The notes under the pieces: generated by a model
What the model was told of the DNA's origin: nothing
What the model saw: the letters and a program-made list of their open reading frames with translations, nothing else
The model's database searches: none
Origin: Xestospongia muta
Taxonomy: Eukaryota > Porifera > Demospongiae > Haplosclerida > Petrosiidae
Assembly: GCA_963693285.1 (NCBI GenBank)
Contig: OY848918.1
Span: 15,002,263-15,066,262 of the forward strand
Direction: 5' to 3'
Length of the DNA: 64,000 nt
Made by a program: the position numbers and the translations under genes
Shown: in pieces, positions 50,501-61,400 of the stretch
Numbering within the stretch: position 1 is the stretch's first letter
Layout of the letters: each line of letters opens with the position of its first letter

Positions 50501-52599
50501 GCCAGACTAGTAGTAATGCATAGTATTACATATATACAAGTATTACCTATATAATTATTGAAAAACATCAAATTAAATTTATAATCTTATAATTTAGACT
50601 AAATATTTGAGCAAGCTCCCCTTTTACAAAGAAGGATCGTAAGTTTATATGTTTTATTTACCTGTTTCATTGCTTTTAGAATTCTACTTCATTGGGTTTT
50701 AATTATTTTGACAATTCTGTTGAACCTCTTCATTCTATTCCTATACAAAGCTCCACAAGATCAAAAGTACAATTAGTGTCACATGGCAATAATAAGTTTT
50801 TTTATATCTCTTTCTTATTTAAGTTCTCCAAATGTCACAAACAGTACTGCTGCAATGACAGATCCATATATTGCCACTTGGTTTAAGAACTACTTACACT
50901 ACTTTCTAGGAAGTTTCCATTTCATATTTAGTCTGTTAATGTTATCAGAATACATACTCAGAAAAAAACCTAACTTCATTGTCGCTTTTCCTTGGGTTCA
51001 GAGGAAACTGTCAGTATAAGACATTGTGGTCTCAATTAAGCATGCACACTGTTTATTCATCCTCATCAATAAATATAATCATTGTAACAAAAAATAGAAA
51101 TTTATTGATTTCTTTTGTACAGATATAAAATGAAGAAATGGTTTAAAGAAAATTACCATTTGGAACAATGGTGCAAAGAGAAAGCATGTTGTACATGTGG
51201 AAAGACCACTAAGCAGCCTGAACAGTTTGATAATAAGAAAAAAATGGTCAATAAAAAGTCAGCAAACAAAAACAAAATACTTACTTGGCTCAGTGGATGG
51301 TTTGATGAGCCAGAAGAAAGTTTATGCTTTGATGTCAACTTCTTTGGCTTCAATTCATTGTATCGCTGGATATTTTTATTCTCTTCGTTTCTTGGTTTGA
51401 TTGTTTCAGGATATTTCTACTGTATTTGCTTACTTTATATTTTCATTAACATTGATGTTATACGACATGTGGTAAAAGCTGTAGGCAGGAAAGGTACGAA
51501 AATGTTATACAAAATTACTTTAGTTAACATGTATTTATTTTCATACCTAGTGGAACAATTGATTTTCATTGGACTGTTAACACTGGCTATTTCATTCATC
51601 TATGCTGTCTTCTCTTTTGCCTTCATGCGTAACTTTTTTGATACAGCTGACAGCAATCTATTTTGCCAAACGTTATGGCAATGTTATGTCACTGTAATAA
51701 GAGAAGGTTTGCTAAATTCTTTTGGAGGAGTAAGTTCACTAAATTCTTGTTTTTTATGTTCTGAGTTATTTCTTTAGTCCATTCCTGTGTCTTATGATGG
51801 TCAGTACGAGTCTCGTTTTCAAACATATACCTGGAGATCTTTTATTGACTTGTCATTCCTTGTCATAGTAGTTATTGTTATCATGAATGTCATTGTAGCT
51901 ATTTTTGTGGACAGTTTCTCTGAACTTCGCGCAAAAAGAGTAATGGTTTAATATAATTAATTTGAAGTATTATTTTTTAATGCAGGATAAGGCTCTAAAA
52001 GATAAGAATGATTTCTGCTTCATTTGTGGTATTGAGAGTGATGTCTTTGAAAAGAAAGGAACGGTAATACAGACACACATGTCTGATGCATCATTTTAAT
52101 GACATAATTGTGTACAAAGCATACCTGCATAGTCAAATATTGAACTAGGTATTGAACTTGTGATAGTGACAGTATAGTACTAAGGAATGAACATAGCTGT
52201 ATTAGTATTATAATTCCATAAATAATCCATTTCATTCAGTAATTTACTTTATATAGTCATTCTCTGACCATTATCGTGGGAGTCATAACATGTACAACTA
52301 CATCTATTATACACTTTACATCTACTCAATGCAAACTCAAGATCATAATGCAGTAGAGAAGTATGTCTATGAATCTGTAAGTTAATGCCTTCTAAATCAC
52401 AGCACAATATATTGTGATCACTTTTTAAATTAAGATGGAGAAAAAAAGTATAAAGTTTTTCCCACTTCGAAAAGCCAAAGAACTAGGTGGTAGTGTGTCT
52501 GTTTCTGATACACAACACTCTCTACAGACATTGCTTACAAGTATGGAAAAAAAGGAAAAAGATAAGCTAGCTGTCCCAACACAGCAACCTCTTAAATGA
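32532..52599 (+). CDS. IP3-receptor-like Ca2+ release channel, copy B (complete)
   Basis: Exon 1 (32532-32614) reads MSNPIYEGDTVLLSCAEAKG then HVFSLVPT, the family's N-terminal IGD...LYAEG block. It joins in phase 2 to 34514-34578 (SDSYGHVTIQSKPLPYSDSV), then a 20-nt exon (VSKKNQ) and ATLTHYDEACLFKIL. The rest parallels copy A: MIR region to ~37640, RIH repeats, RIH-associated helices, S1-S6 (50680-51940), zinc knuckle, stop at 52597-52599. About 69 exons and ~2,650 residues, normal for the family. It differs from A by small in-frame changes: five extra codons at ~43244, two at ~51190, and a substitution cluster before S5 (51510-51548). Intron 1 is ~1.9 kb and has the duplication boundary inside it. 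The pore filter is non-canonical as in A. Two further possible small exons in intron 2 were left out because they break phase. Confidence 0.93.
36865..36912 (+). other. GC-AG micro-intron, copy B
   Basis: Same position, same GCAAGT donor and same 48-nt length as 6720-6767 in copy A. Retention of the GC donor in both paralogues suggests it is functional and older than the duplication. Confidence 0.8.
38721..39530. mobile_element. TIR DNA transposon insertion (~0.81 kb) in an intron of copy B
   Basis: Absent from the equivalent intron of copy A (around 8597). The left end TTAGCCTCACAG and right end CAGCGAGGTTAA (inverse TTAACCTCGCTG) form short imperfect terminal inverted repeats. A (TG)n tract lies just inside the left end. 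No transposase frame is present, so it is non-autonomous. The start of this window (1-75) is the end of a related copy. TTAA at the right end could suggest a piggyBac-type target, but the left end reads TTAG. About 20 further bases after 39530 are also absent in copy A. Confidence 0.75.
39903..39950. repeat. (TA)n microsatellite
   Basis: Pure TA in an intron of copy B, allelic in position to the MITE-bearing AT tract in copy A. It produces a meaningless Ile-Tyr repeat frame. Confidence 0.95.
41468..41519. repeat. (GT)n microsatellite
   Basis: About 50 bp of GT with one short interruption in an intron of copy B. Copy A has only a short GTGTGTGC trace at the same place. Confidence 0.9.
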
Positions 52600-52777
52600 A
52601 GACAAACTTTCTTTGATTTACAGTTCATTGTCACTGTAATTATTTTTAGTGCCTGTTATATTTTTAGATATAGTTACATTGTAGTGTTATATTAGGAGCT
52701 GATTATTTTATAGTAGCATAGTACATAAATAAAAATGTCTTTAGAACGTTCATTTTGATCTATATTATGTACTTTTC

Positions 52778-53292
52778 ACAAACTTTTTAAAGTTTAGTTT
52801 TGAACTCCAGGCTTGTTCTTTTTGATATTAATGATTATAATTCAAATTATATTAATGTTAAATGAATGTTCAAGATATTAATCTAAGACACAAGCTACTA
52901 TCACATTCAACAAGTCGTGTGCATTATTTTGTTATTGTAATAATAGTGCAATAATTGACCCCATCCTTGCAATAAAATATAAAAATAAGAGATGTTATAT
53001 TTTGACATACAACTGTTTTACATCACAAATGGTTTAGATAAACTGTCTTGGTTATGATAAATTAATTATGGGGTGTGGCCTCAGTCCACAGGCTACAGGA
53101 GAAAGCAACAATTTACAAACAATAACAGATTAATTTTATTCCTTGTCTATTTGGTATAGGTTGAAATTTAGAGATCCAGATCCAGTAATTACTATAATTG
53201 TCCTCTTAGAAAAATACATGTTGTGTGAAAGTTTGCATAAGCTCAAAACATCAAATTAAAACTACTTCATTGATTATAATAACTATGTATAC

Positions 53293-53330
<38 letters not shown>

Positions 53331-53975
53331 CTACCAAGCTTAAGTACCAGTCACAGCCGAGTGACAATTTTCTAAGACTCTGTTAACTTGCGTACTTTGT
53401 AGACTTAGTGTGGGTTTTCTAATACTTACTATATCAATAGTCTCACAACAACAACAACTTCTAGATGTATCTACTTACCGCTACAACTGTTGGCAAAGAA
53501 GGCTATATAATATTGATAAGTAAAATTTGCTATAACTTCAAAATGAAATATTTTAGCGAAAATTTCCACATACAAATTGTAGTTAATTGTATTTTGTATT
53601 TTGTGCCCATGTTAGTTTTATTGGAACAAACACTTGTTCCATCTTGCCTATCCTTTTTAAAAGGTCTTTCAGGATTTTCAAGCTTTGTCTTCCCTTGACA
53701 ACCTTTTATCTAGAAAGACTTGCTAGTATTTAACTTTAGCCGTTTCTCTTTGAATTTTTGTATCTGTAGACACTGTTGTTGCCAAATCAGAGCAGTTCAA
53801 ACTGCATTGCCAGCTAATAGACAGGTACACTCACACAAACCAAACTGTAACCCTCACCCACGCAATATGCGGCGAGAGTTAATTAGATGGACAAACTAAT
53901 ATTTTCAATATTAGTTTTATCAAACTATTTACAATAGTATAATAATTGTTGTATGTAAACAGTAGGTGTGGTCTA
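52778..53975. other. Intergenic region upstream of the Kelch-kinase gene
   Basis: Begins at the end of duplication unit B. Contains a (TA)n tract at about 53297-53326. A stretch at 53847-53885 (ACCCTCACCC...GAGAGTTAATTAGATG) resembles the end of the TIR element family seen at 1-75 and 38721, but too diverged for a firm call. No coding exon is seen. The promoter of the next gene should lie within the last ~200 bp; no TATA box was recognised. Confidence 0.5.
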
Positions 53976-56515
53976 ATGGCTAACAGATCAAAACGAAATG
54001 TATTTGGATCGTGGCTTCCAAAGTAATGAGATTTCTTGTACATACATTTTGTATTTTGTAATTTCAGATCAAAATTGCAATACCCTGTTGAGAGAGCAGG
54101 TCACTGTACTGTTGTTATTGAGGATACACTTTATCTTTGGGGTGGAGACCAGAAGAGACTTCCCAATGTACACGATAGTGAAGCTAAAAGAGCAGTCACT
54201 ACAGTTATTGATGTCTTCCAGTTACATACAGGTAAATGGAACTTAATGGAAACACAGGGAAATCCACCACTGGGTGTATCGGGATATGCCTGTTCATCAG
54301 TTAGAAACAAGATTTACTATTTCGGTGGAGATTGTGGCCATGACAATTGTTATCACAATTGTCTAAATGAGCTCAACATTGAAGTATCAACATGGATAGA
54401 AATATCACCCACTTCCCCTGAGTTGGTAGGTCCAATGCGAAAAGCTGCATGTGATATGGTTTACATGACATATGATGAAGATGACTTGCTATTTGTTTTT
54501 GGAGGGTATGGTCTTTTTCCCAGTATTCCACAGTGTGGTTCCTTATATGAAGTGGATCTTATGAATGGTCTCTTCAGAACAAATGAGCAACATCTTTTCA
54601 ACTTGACATCTGGTATATAAAATTGTTTATCATTACTTGGTTACACTCTATATCTAATATCTTTAGGTCAGTGGAGTAGTCTTCAGAGAATAGGACAGTG
54701 TCCACTGCCTTGTAATACCTTTACTATGACAGCAGTATCAGGTCAAAGAGCTATCATAATTGGAGGATGTGCTACTGATGGTATTATTAATGAAATTTTT
54801 GTTACTGATCTTATCACAAAAGATACTATGGTAGGCCTAAATTAATAGGTGACTCTATTATCACAACTTCACTCATTATATCTTGATTTACACAGAGTTG
54901 GAATAGAATAGCTGTTACACAAGAGAGTATAGTAAGCAAGGCTTGGCCATTTGGTAGAAGAAGTCATTCTGCCTGTACAATCTTTATACTACATCAACCA
55001 TACATAGTTGTATTAGGTGGCGAAGATAAAAATAATGCTCATATCAAAGACTGTTGCATACTTAATGTAACTAACTACACATGGCAAGAAGTAAATATTG
55101 CAAGTCCCTATAATGTTAACTGTCCCTTAATTTATAGGTTTCTCTTCCTGTGACAGTAACTGAGCGATCTTTCCATTCAGTCTCTGCTTTTTTAATTGGA
55201 CCATGTTGTGTATGGCTAGTTATAACAGGAGGTCTAGTTGGTGACCTTGTTACTGGTACTGATATCGCAGTTATTGTTGAACTAGGTTTGTAAAAACTAA
55301 GTAACAAATTATTTGATTATTGGATAGACTGGCAAAAAGATAAGCTATAGATTATGGTCATAACACATTAAATATTTCTTATATGTTGTAGTATTTACTG
55401 CTAATGATGAGATGAAGTGGTCAACTAATGTTATATCTGATTCAATGCAGAATTATGAGAATGTACTTGCGAATACTTTGAAGAAAGGAAGAGCTCAATA
55501 TGCAGAAGAGATGTTTAGTTTATCTTCACAGGTATCAAAACAAGTAGTTCATACTCCAGAAGAAAGCAAAATGGACATTTCTTCTCAAAATGAAAGGGTA
55601 ACAGAGATTGATCTTCAGGAACCTTTGTCTACTCAAATGCTACAAGACCTTCAAAAGAAAATTGAAGAGTTAAATCGAGAAAAAAAAGCTTTACAAGAAT
55701 TAGTAGCCCATTTGCAGCATTACCAACAGGACGGATTGAAAGAGGATTATTCTTGGGTTGTGAGAAAGGAAGAAGTTGAATTAACTGACGAGATTGTTGG
55801 TAATGGTGCTTGGGGTGTTGTCAAGATTGCTAATTTCAGAGGTATTAAGGTGGCTGCAAAGTGCCTACACAATATCGTACTCTCAGAATACAACATGCAG
55901 ATCTTCACACGAGAGATGGAAATTTCTGCTCAAATTCGTCATCCCAATATATTACAGTTTATAGGGGCTACTCATGAAGGCATAATACTGTCTGAGCTGA
56001 TGCCTACCAGTCTATATAAAGAGCTTGAGAGCCATCCTTTGGCATATCCTGAGATTCTTAAAATTGCCCTAGATGTCTGTGTAGCTCTCAATTATCTCCA
56101 TAACCACAGACCTCACCCAATACTCCATCGTGACATTAGTAGCCCTAACGTCTTACTGGAAGCATCAAGAGATAATATATGGAAAGCTAAGCTATCTGAT
56201 TATGGTTCAGCCAACTTTGCTCATAAAGTAACAATTATTAGCGTATGCCCAGGGAATCCAGCCTATTCAGCACCTGAAGCTTCCTTTACCAAGCAACACT
56301 CTCCAGCAATGGATGTGTACAGTTTTGGAATATTGCTGGCAGAGATGGTTTTATGTCAGCATCCTTCTTTGACAAGTTCAGCACAAATAAAGAATATTCA
56401 ATGGCCATCCCTCAAGTTACTAATTCAAAATTGTCTGATTTTTGAGCCAAGATCTCGACCAACAGTAACTGAAGCTCTTTTACAAATTGAACAATTATAT
56501 AAGGAACATAAATGA
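53976..56515 (+). CDS. Kelch-repeat protein kinase (Kelch propeller + TKL-like kinase)
   Basis: Six exons joining in phase: 53976-54022, 54068-54612, 54667-54830, 54896-55090, 55138-55285, 55392-56515; 740 residues. Introns are 45, 54, 65, 47 and 106 nt. Residues ~17-365 hold six Kelch blades marked by Gly-Gly ends (LWGG, YFGG, VFGG, IIGG, VLGG, ITGG), a protein-binding propeller. A coiled coil follows at ~449-478 (MLQDLQKKIEELNREKKALQ). The kinase spans ~497-736: glycine loop GNGAWG (503-508), lysine in VAAK (523), HRDISSPN (D614, N619), DYG for DFG (D636), APE (660-662). All catalytic residues are present, so it should be active. Sequence style (HRDISSPNVLL) suggests a tyrosine-kinase-like kinase. 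No signal peptide or membrane segment, so cytosolic. The start is supported by in-phase splicing of MANRSKRNVFGSWLP. Confidence 0.92.
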
Positions 56516-56941
56516 CCACTTGACGCTTAAGTATTTATTTTTTACTATTTTTATATATGCGTAAATCATAGCCAAGCAAAAACAACACCTATAAAGCACA
56601 CCTGTGGCTAGTTTTTCAGTATTAAATAGCTGCACAGGTAATCAATTCTGTTTATAGTTCTGGTTATGGCAAACAAAACCAGCTAGCTGCTATACACATA
56701 GTGCAATTAATGTATATAGTATGTTCATATGTATGTGTATATTTCCATTTCAATAGGAATTAATGATTTGTAAATCAATACATGTAATCCAGAGCACCAA
56801 CAACATAGCAGATAGTATCATCTCTAATAGCACATTTAGCAAGAATATTAAGGCAGTTATTATAGATGATTCTATTCTATAAAATTGTGTTATCTAATGT
56901 TTTTATTGCATTGATTATATTATATTCCATCTCCATTACTA
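56516..56941. other. 3' flank of the kinase gene, no further gene
   Basis: AT-rich sequence after the kinase stop, with nothing coding on either strand. It leads into the 22-bp minisatellite. Confidence 0.5.
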
Positions 56942-57130
56942 ACTGACCATTAATTATACTTAACTGGTCCCATTAATTGTATTTAACTGGCCATTAGTTA
57001 TACTTAACTGGTCCATTAATTATATTTAACTGGTCCATTAATTATACTTAACTGGTCCATTAATTTTACTTAACTGGTTCATTAATTATACTTAACTGGT
57101 CTATTAATTATGCTTAACTGGGCTATTATT
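56942..57130. repeat. 22-bp minisatellite, about 8-9 units
   Basis: Units of the form TTAATTATACTTAACTGGTCCA repeat with small changes (TATATTT, TTTTACTT, GGTTCA, GGTCTA). The last units degenerate toward GGGCTATTATTATACG. It is tandem with no spacers, so it is not a CRISPR array. Each unit carries TTAATTA, an AT-rich palindromic core. Confidence 0.9.
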
Positions 57131-57787
57131 ATACGTTATTAATTATACTTTCATGCACTCGTAATGCTTAGTTACAAACAAATAATACAGTGAACACCAA
57201 ACGTTGATGAAGCAATTGCTGAAACTCAACTTATTTTCCATTTATAATCAAAACTACCTACAAAGTCCTTACAAAGTGCCTAGTAATCAGGCAGAAAACC
57301 GATATTATACTAAAGGGTAATATATAACAGCAGTAGGATGTAAACTAAATTTACATTGCAAACACTTCCTCCTGAAAAAGGAAGGAAACACTCTCTACCC
57401 TATCAAAAGCTGGACTGATTTTGTTCTTTATATACATAGTGGAACTCATCAGCAAATTCTTCACTTCCAGCATATCAAGAAATTAAGTACTTGTTACACT
57501 AGTTCTGATTCTGCTTGCACAATTTGTAAACAAAGATGTCATTAAGGTTGGCACACTGTAGATGGGTTTGCCAGGAGTCAACTATACACACAACACATTA
57601 CTCAAGCATCTATCTTTAAACCAGGCACCCTGCAATCTCTGGTTCAATTACCAGTCTGAATCTGCAACAGACTCAAGACTTACAAGCCACACTTAACAAT
57701 CAACTAGACCTTTAGACACATGTACATCAAAGTAGTTATACACCAGAAACCTATATCTCATTAATTATAGAAGTAGCTACTCTTTGG
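57131..57787. other. Intergenic, no recognised feature
   Basis: No open frame with protein-like content. Its right edge, CTCTTTGG at 57780-57787, is the left target duplication of the hAT-like element. Confidence 0.5.
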
Positions 57788-58282
57788 CAGGGTTGTTGTA
57801 ATCAGTAATTGTAATTGTAATGATTATTAATGATTACAGTATCTCAAGTAATTGTAATGTAATTGTAATTACACTAAGTAATTGTAATCAATTAGTAATT
57901 CAGTGCCTTATAGTTTAATGTGTTAAATATGTCAGCATTTTTTGCTGGACAATAAATAAAAGCAAGTGTGTAAATGTGAGCTTAACATTCTTCACATATT
58001 GTGCAATGTTTACATATTGTACAATGTGTAAATGTACATTGTGCACTAAGCAGTCACATGACTGACAACACTACATGTGATTTGTCACTGAATGTAGCTG
58101 TATCAACTGCAGTCACACTTTGTGAAACAAATGACATGGCTACATGCAGCAAAGGGAAAAGTAATTGTAATTGTAATCATTACTTCAGAAAAAATCAGTA
58201 ATTTAATTATTACTTTTACTATCCAGTAAAAGTAATCAGTAATTATAATCATTATTTTTATCCTGTAATCACAACAACCTTA
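57788..58282. mobile_element. hAT-like non-autonomous element, 495 bp
   Basis: Left end CAGGGTTGTTGTAATCAG; right end, reverse-complemented, TAAGGTTGTTGTGATTAC. The flanks carry an 8-bp near-perfect duplication, CTCTTTGG (57780-57787) and TTCTTTGG (58283-58290), the length made by hAT transposases. Sub-terminal regions are rich in GTAATTGTAAT and its inverse, as in many hAT MITEs. No transposase is encoded. Confidence 0.75.
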
Positions 58283-58418
58283 TTCTTTGGTTAAATGCAT
58301 TACAATAACATTAAATACTACATGTATAAGGAAATAAAAAACGAGTTTACATGAAATAGGTCATGAAATACAAAATAGTTTGATATACATATGACATAAT
58401 ATTTAAAATGTATAGTAA

Positions 58419-61400
58419 TTAAGGAGTGCCCCCTCTAGTCCTGTGACTAGGTACTGGAGGAGGGACTATATAGTAAAGGTCATCTTTATTGTTTGACTCA
58501 TGATCTTGAGAGTCTAAAGTTTTTGGAGGAGAGACAACAGCAGTAGGAGAGAGAGAAGTGGTGGTATCGAATCCAAACTTAGTTCTAAGGTAAAAAATAC
58601 TAGTAATATTCATAATAGTAAAATACTTGATACCAACTATCAATAACATTACAAATGAAATATAAAATCACAATGCCAAGTTATGATTTTGCATTCCCAT
58701 ATAAAACAAAAATACTATGTTAGATAATTTTGATGAAACCATATTTATTCCTGGTCACTTGGATGAACTAATCAATTCTTATTATTACTATACACATGTA
58801 GGTCATCTGATTATGATTTTGAATCTACTACACACATTTTATAAAAATAAATGTACTATATAGCATTTTATTGGGTTATCTATACCTTTGAGGAGTGAGA
58901 GGGAGTCGTTGGGGAGGTATAGGAGGTGTGTTATCTGTGCCACTCCCTTTACTTCCTGGTAGACCATCTGGTAAGATTTTGATATATGTGTCCTGCGATA
59001 TAGCATCATCATCTTTTGATGTAAGTGGGTGTTGCTTTGAGAGAGAGACTTTCATGAGCTCTGATATACTCTCTAAATGTGATCCACTACTTGCTAACAG
59101 CTCTTCTTTCTCTGAATATATAGAGGAACATAGTTAACAATATTCATTGAGTGGGTATACTCATTGTTATTGTATCTACTACATTCCTCAAATCACATAG
59201 CCACTGATTGGAATCTAACCACACAAGTTTGTGTGTTTGTAATTCCCAATGGACTCAAGGATTGAGATATAGCCAAAAAGCTATATTCAAAAACTAAGAA
59301 AATTAATAACTAGCTGATTATTGGTATTGGCAAGAAGATATAGATCAAAATTAGTCAAATAAACAATTCTTGTTCACTTCATATATTTTACCTGATGAAT
59401 GTACTACTGAGTCTGTGTCTGATGAATATTCCTCATAAAGATTTCTGTCATCTATTTGTCTGTTTTCTGTTGTCTCTTCAGTCTCCTTGTTAACTTCCAT
59501 TGACACATTGCCAGGACTTGACAGAGAAATGTGTAAACGTTTCTTTGAAATTGCTTTGTCTTCTCCTGCTAGTGCTTTCTTTATGTCTGTACCTCTACCT
59601 TGAAACATAAATGTGTATCCACCATTTTCATCATCTGATTCATTTTCTTCTGGTACTTCCTCTACACTTTGTCCGGGCCCAGTCATGTTTTGGTAAAATA
59701 AATCATCACTATTCACAGGAGAGTCTTCTTCCATTTCTTGGTCAGGTAAGTCTGCCTCAGGGATAGCAACTCGTAGTAGCATATTTGGGGGTAGGCTATG
59801 ATGTGGACTGACATCTTCTGGGGTTGTAGGAGACGGAAGATAATCAGCACTGCCTGAGAGTTTTTTGAATCGTACTTTCGTTTGAGAATTACTAGTGAAG
59901 GTAGCATGACGTACTGTACTATCAAGTCGTTTCAAGTTAGGTGTTGAGGTTCCATATTTTAGTTGGTAAAACCCTGCAATAGAGTTTGAGAATTCCAGAT
60001 CTGAGTCTTTTTGAAGTGCTTGCTCTAATTGGATTGCCTGAAAGAGAACAGACACTCACTACAATTAATCCTTTAGCTTTTGTTTATGCTATATCAGACT
60101 ATTGTCATATTCTCTTCCATTCAAGTAGTGTTTGCCTTTCTTGAAATTTTATTTATTTATGTTATGCGCTTTTTATTTAAGCTTGAGAGTTTTCTTACTA
60201 TATTTAGACTAATCAGTAGACAAACTGATATACAACTCATGAGTATAAAGGAAATTCCCTCCCATCTTTTTCTTTCATACAGGAGTGAGCCACTCCCATT
60301 TTTGTAATATTTAATTTCAGCATGCCATAAAAACATCACATTATCTGATTTATTATTCAATTCTAGCACAATAATTACTTACTATCCTATCACTGTTAGA
60401 AATTTGTTTTTAGCTACTGATGCCAAGTTATTAGTTTGAAACAAAGAATAGAAGTGATGATGGCATTGTTTTGAGACCACACCCACCCCACATAATATCA
60501 TACAATATGGTTAATATTGTATGAGCAGTGCCTTTTGACACACCAAACAATAACATAAGGATATCATGTACCTTTCCAATATCTAGCATCCATTCATTTC
60601 TGGTCCGTTTATCATCAGCAGACATAACATATACTACTCCACTTTTACCACATGTCACTGAAAATTTATTTTTTCTCTCTCCTTTGTCTCCAACAGTCTC
60701 AATTTGTGTCTGTTCATTGATAGATAACGTTCCCTATAGAATACGATAATAATAATGCATAGGCAGAGGAAGCTCATAAAAGTTGGGGGGCTCTGCACCC
60801 CTTTATAAAGTTGGAGGGGGGGGGGGCATCAGCCCCCTTCGCCCCCACCCTCAGCCGCCTATGTAATGTGACTATTGTGAAAATACTTTTAACAATTCAT
60901 GTATTCTGACAGAGAATATACATGTACTTCTAACAAAACAAAAAGATCACCAATTTTTGTCCTTTTGTCACACTAGTGTTTTTGTGAAAGAAAAGCCTAA
61001 CTTTTCCTTCCATGTGAGATGTGCTTCTTTAGCAGTTAAAAAATAAACCAAATCATGTCATAGTAGGATAGTGATACACCTACATACATGACTTGAATCT
61101 CACACACTAAGTGGGTAGTATGTGTATGTAGAAATACAATGTCTTCATTCCACTATGTACTAATATATCACTAATTAAAGGTGTGTATGAGTGTTGGTAC
61201 AAAGATAAGTTGGATCACTACTTACCACAAGAACAACAGAAGACATACTAAATATAACACACCCACCTACTTTAATATAACACGAACATGTCCTGTTTAG
61301 TTTTTACATCCAAGTTATAACCATAATTATTTAATACTTACTACCTCATATAGTAAATTAACTCATCCAATATAACAATAATATCCTGTTTAATTCCCAT

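Larger units (their letters stand above)
33591..52777 (+). repeat. Segmental duplication, unit B (~19.2 kb)
   Basis: Matches 3727-22647 in exons and introns. The left boundary (CGCTTTCTTTAGAA near 33591) falls inside intron 1 of gene B, so exon 1 and the promoter are not part of the duplicated block. The right boundary lies about 178 bp after the stop codon. B-specific changes include the TIR element at 38721-39530, a (GT)n tract at 41469 and about 70 bp of extra sequence near 42480. Confidence 0.95.

Noticed and set aside
56942..57130. Regularly spaced short repeats, considered as a CRISPR array.
   Set aside because: Units are directly tandem without unique spacers, in a eukaryotic genome.
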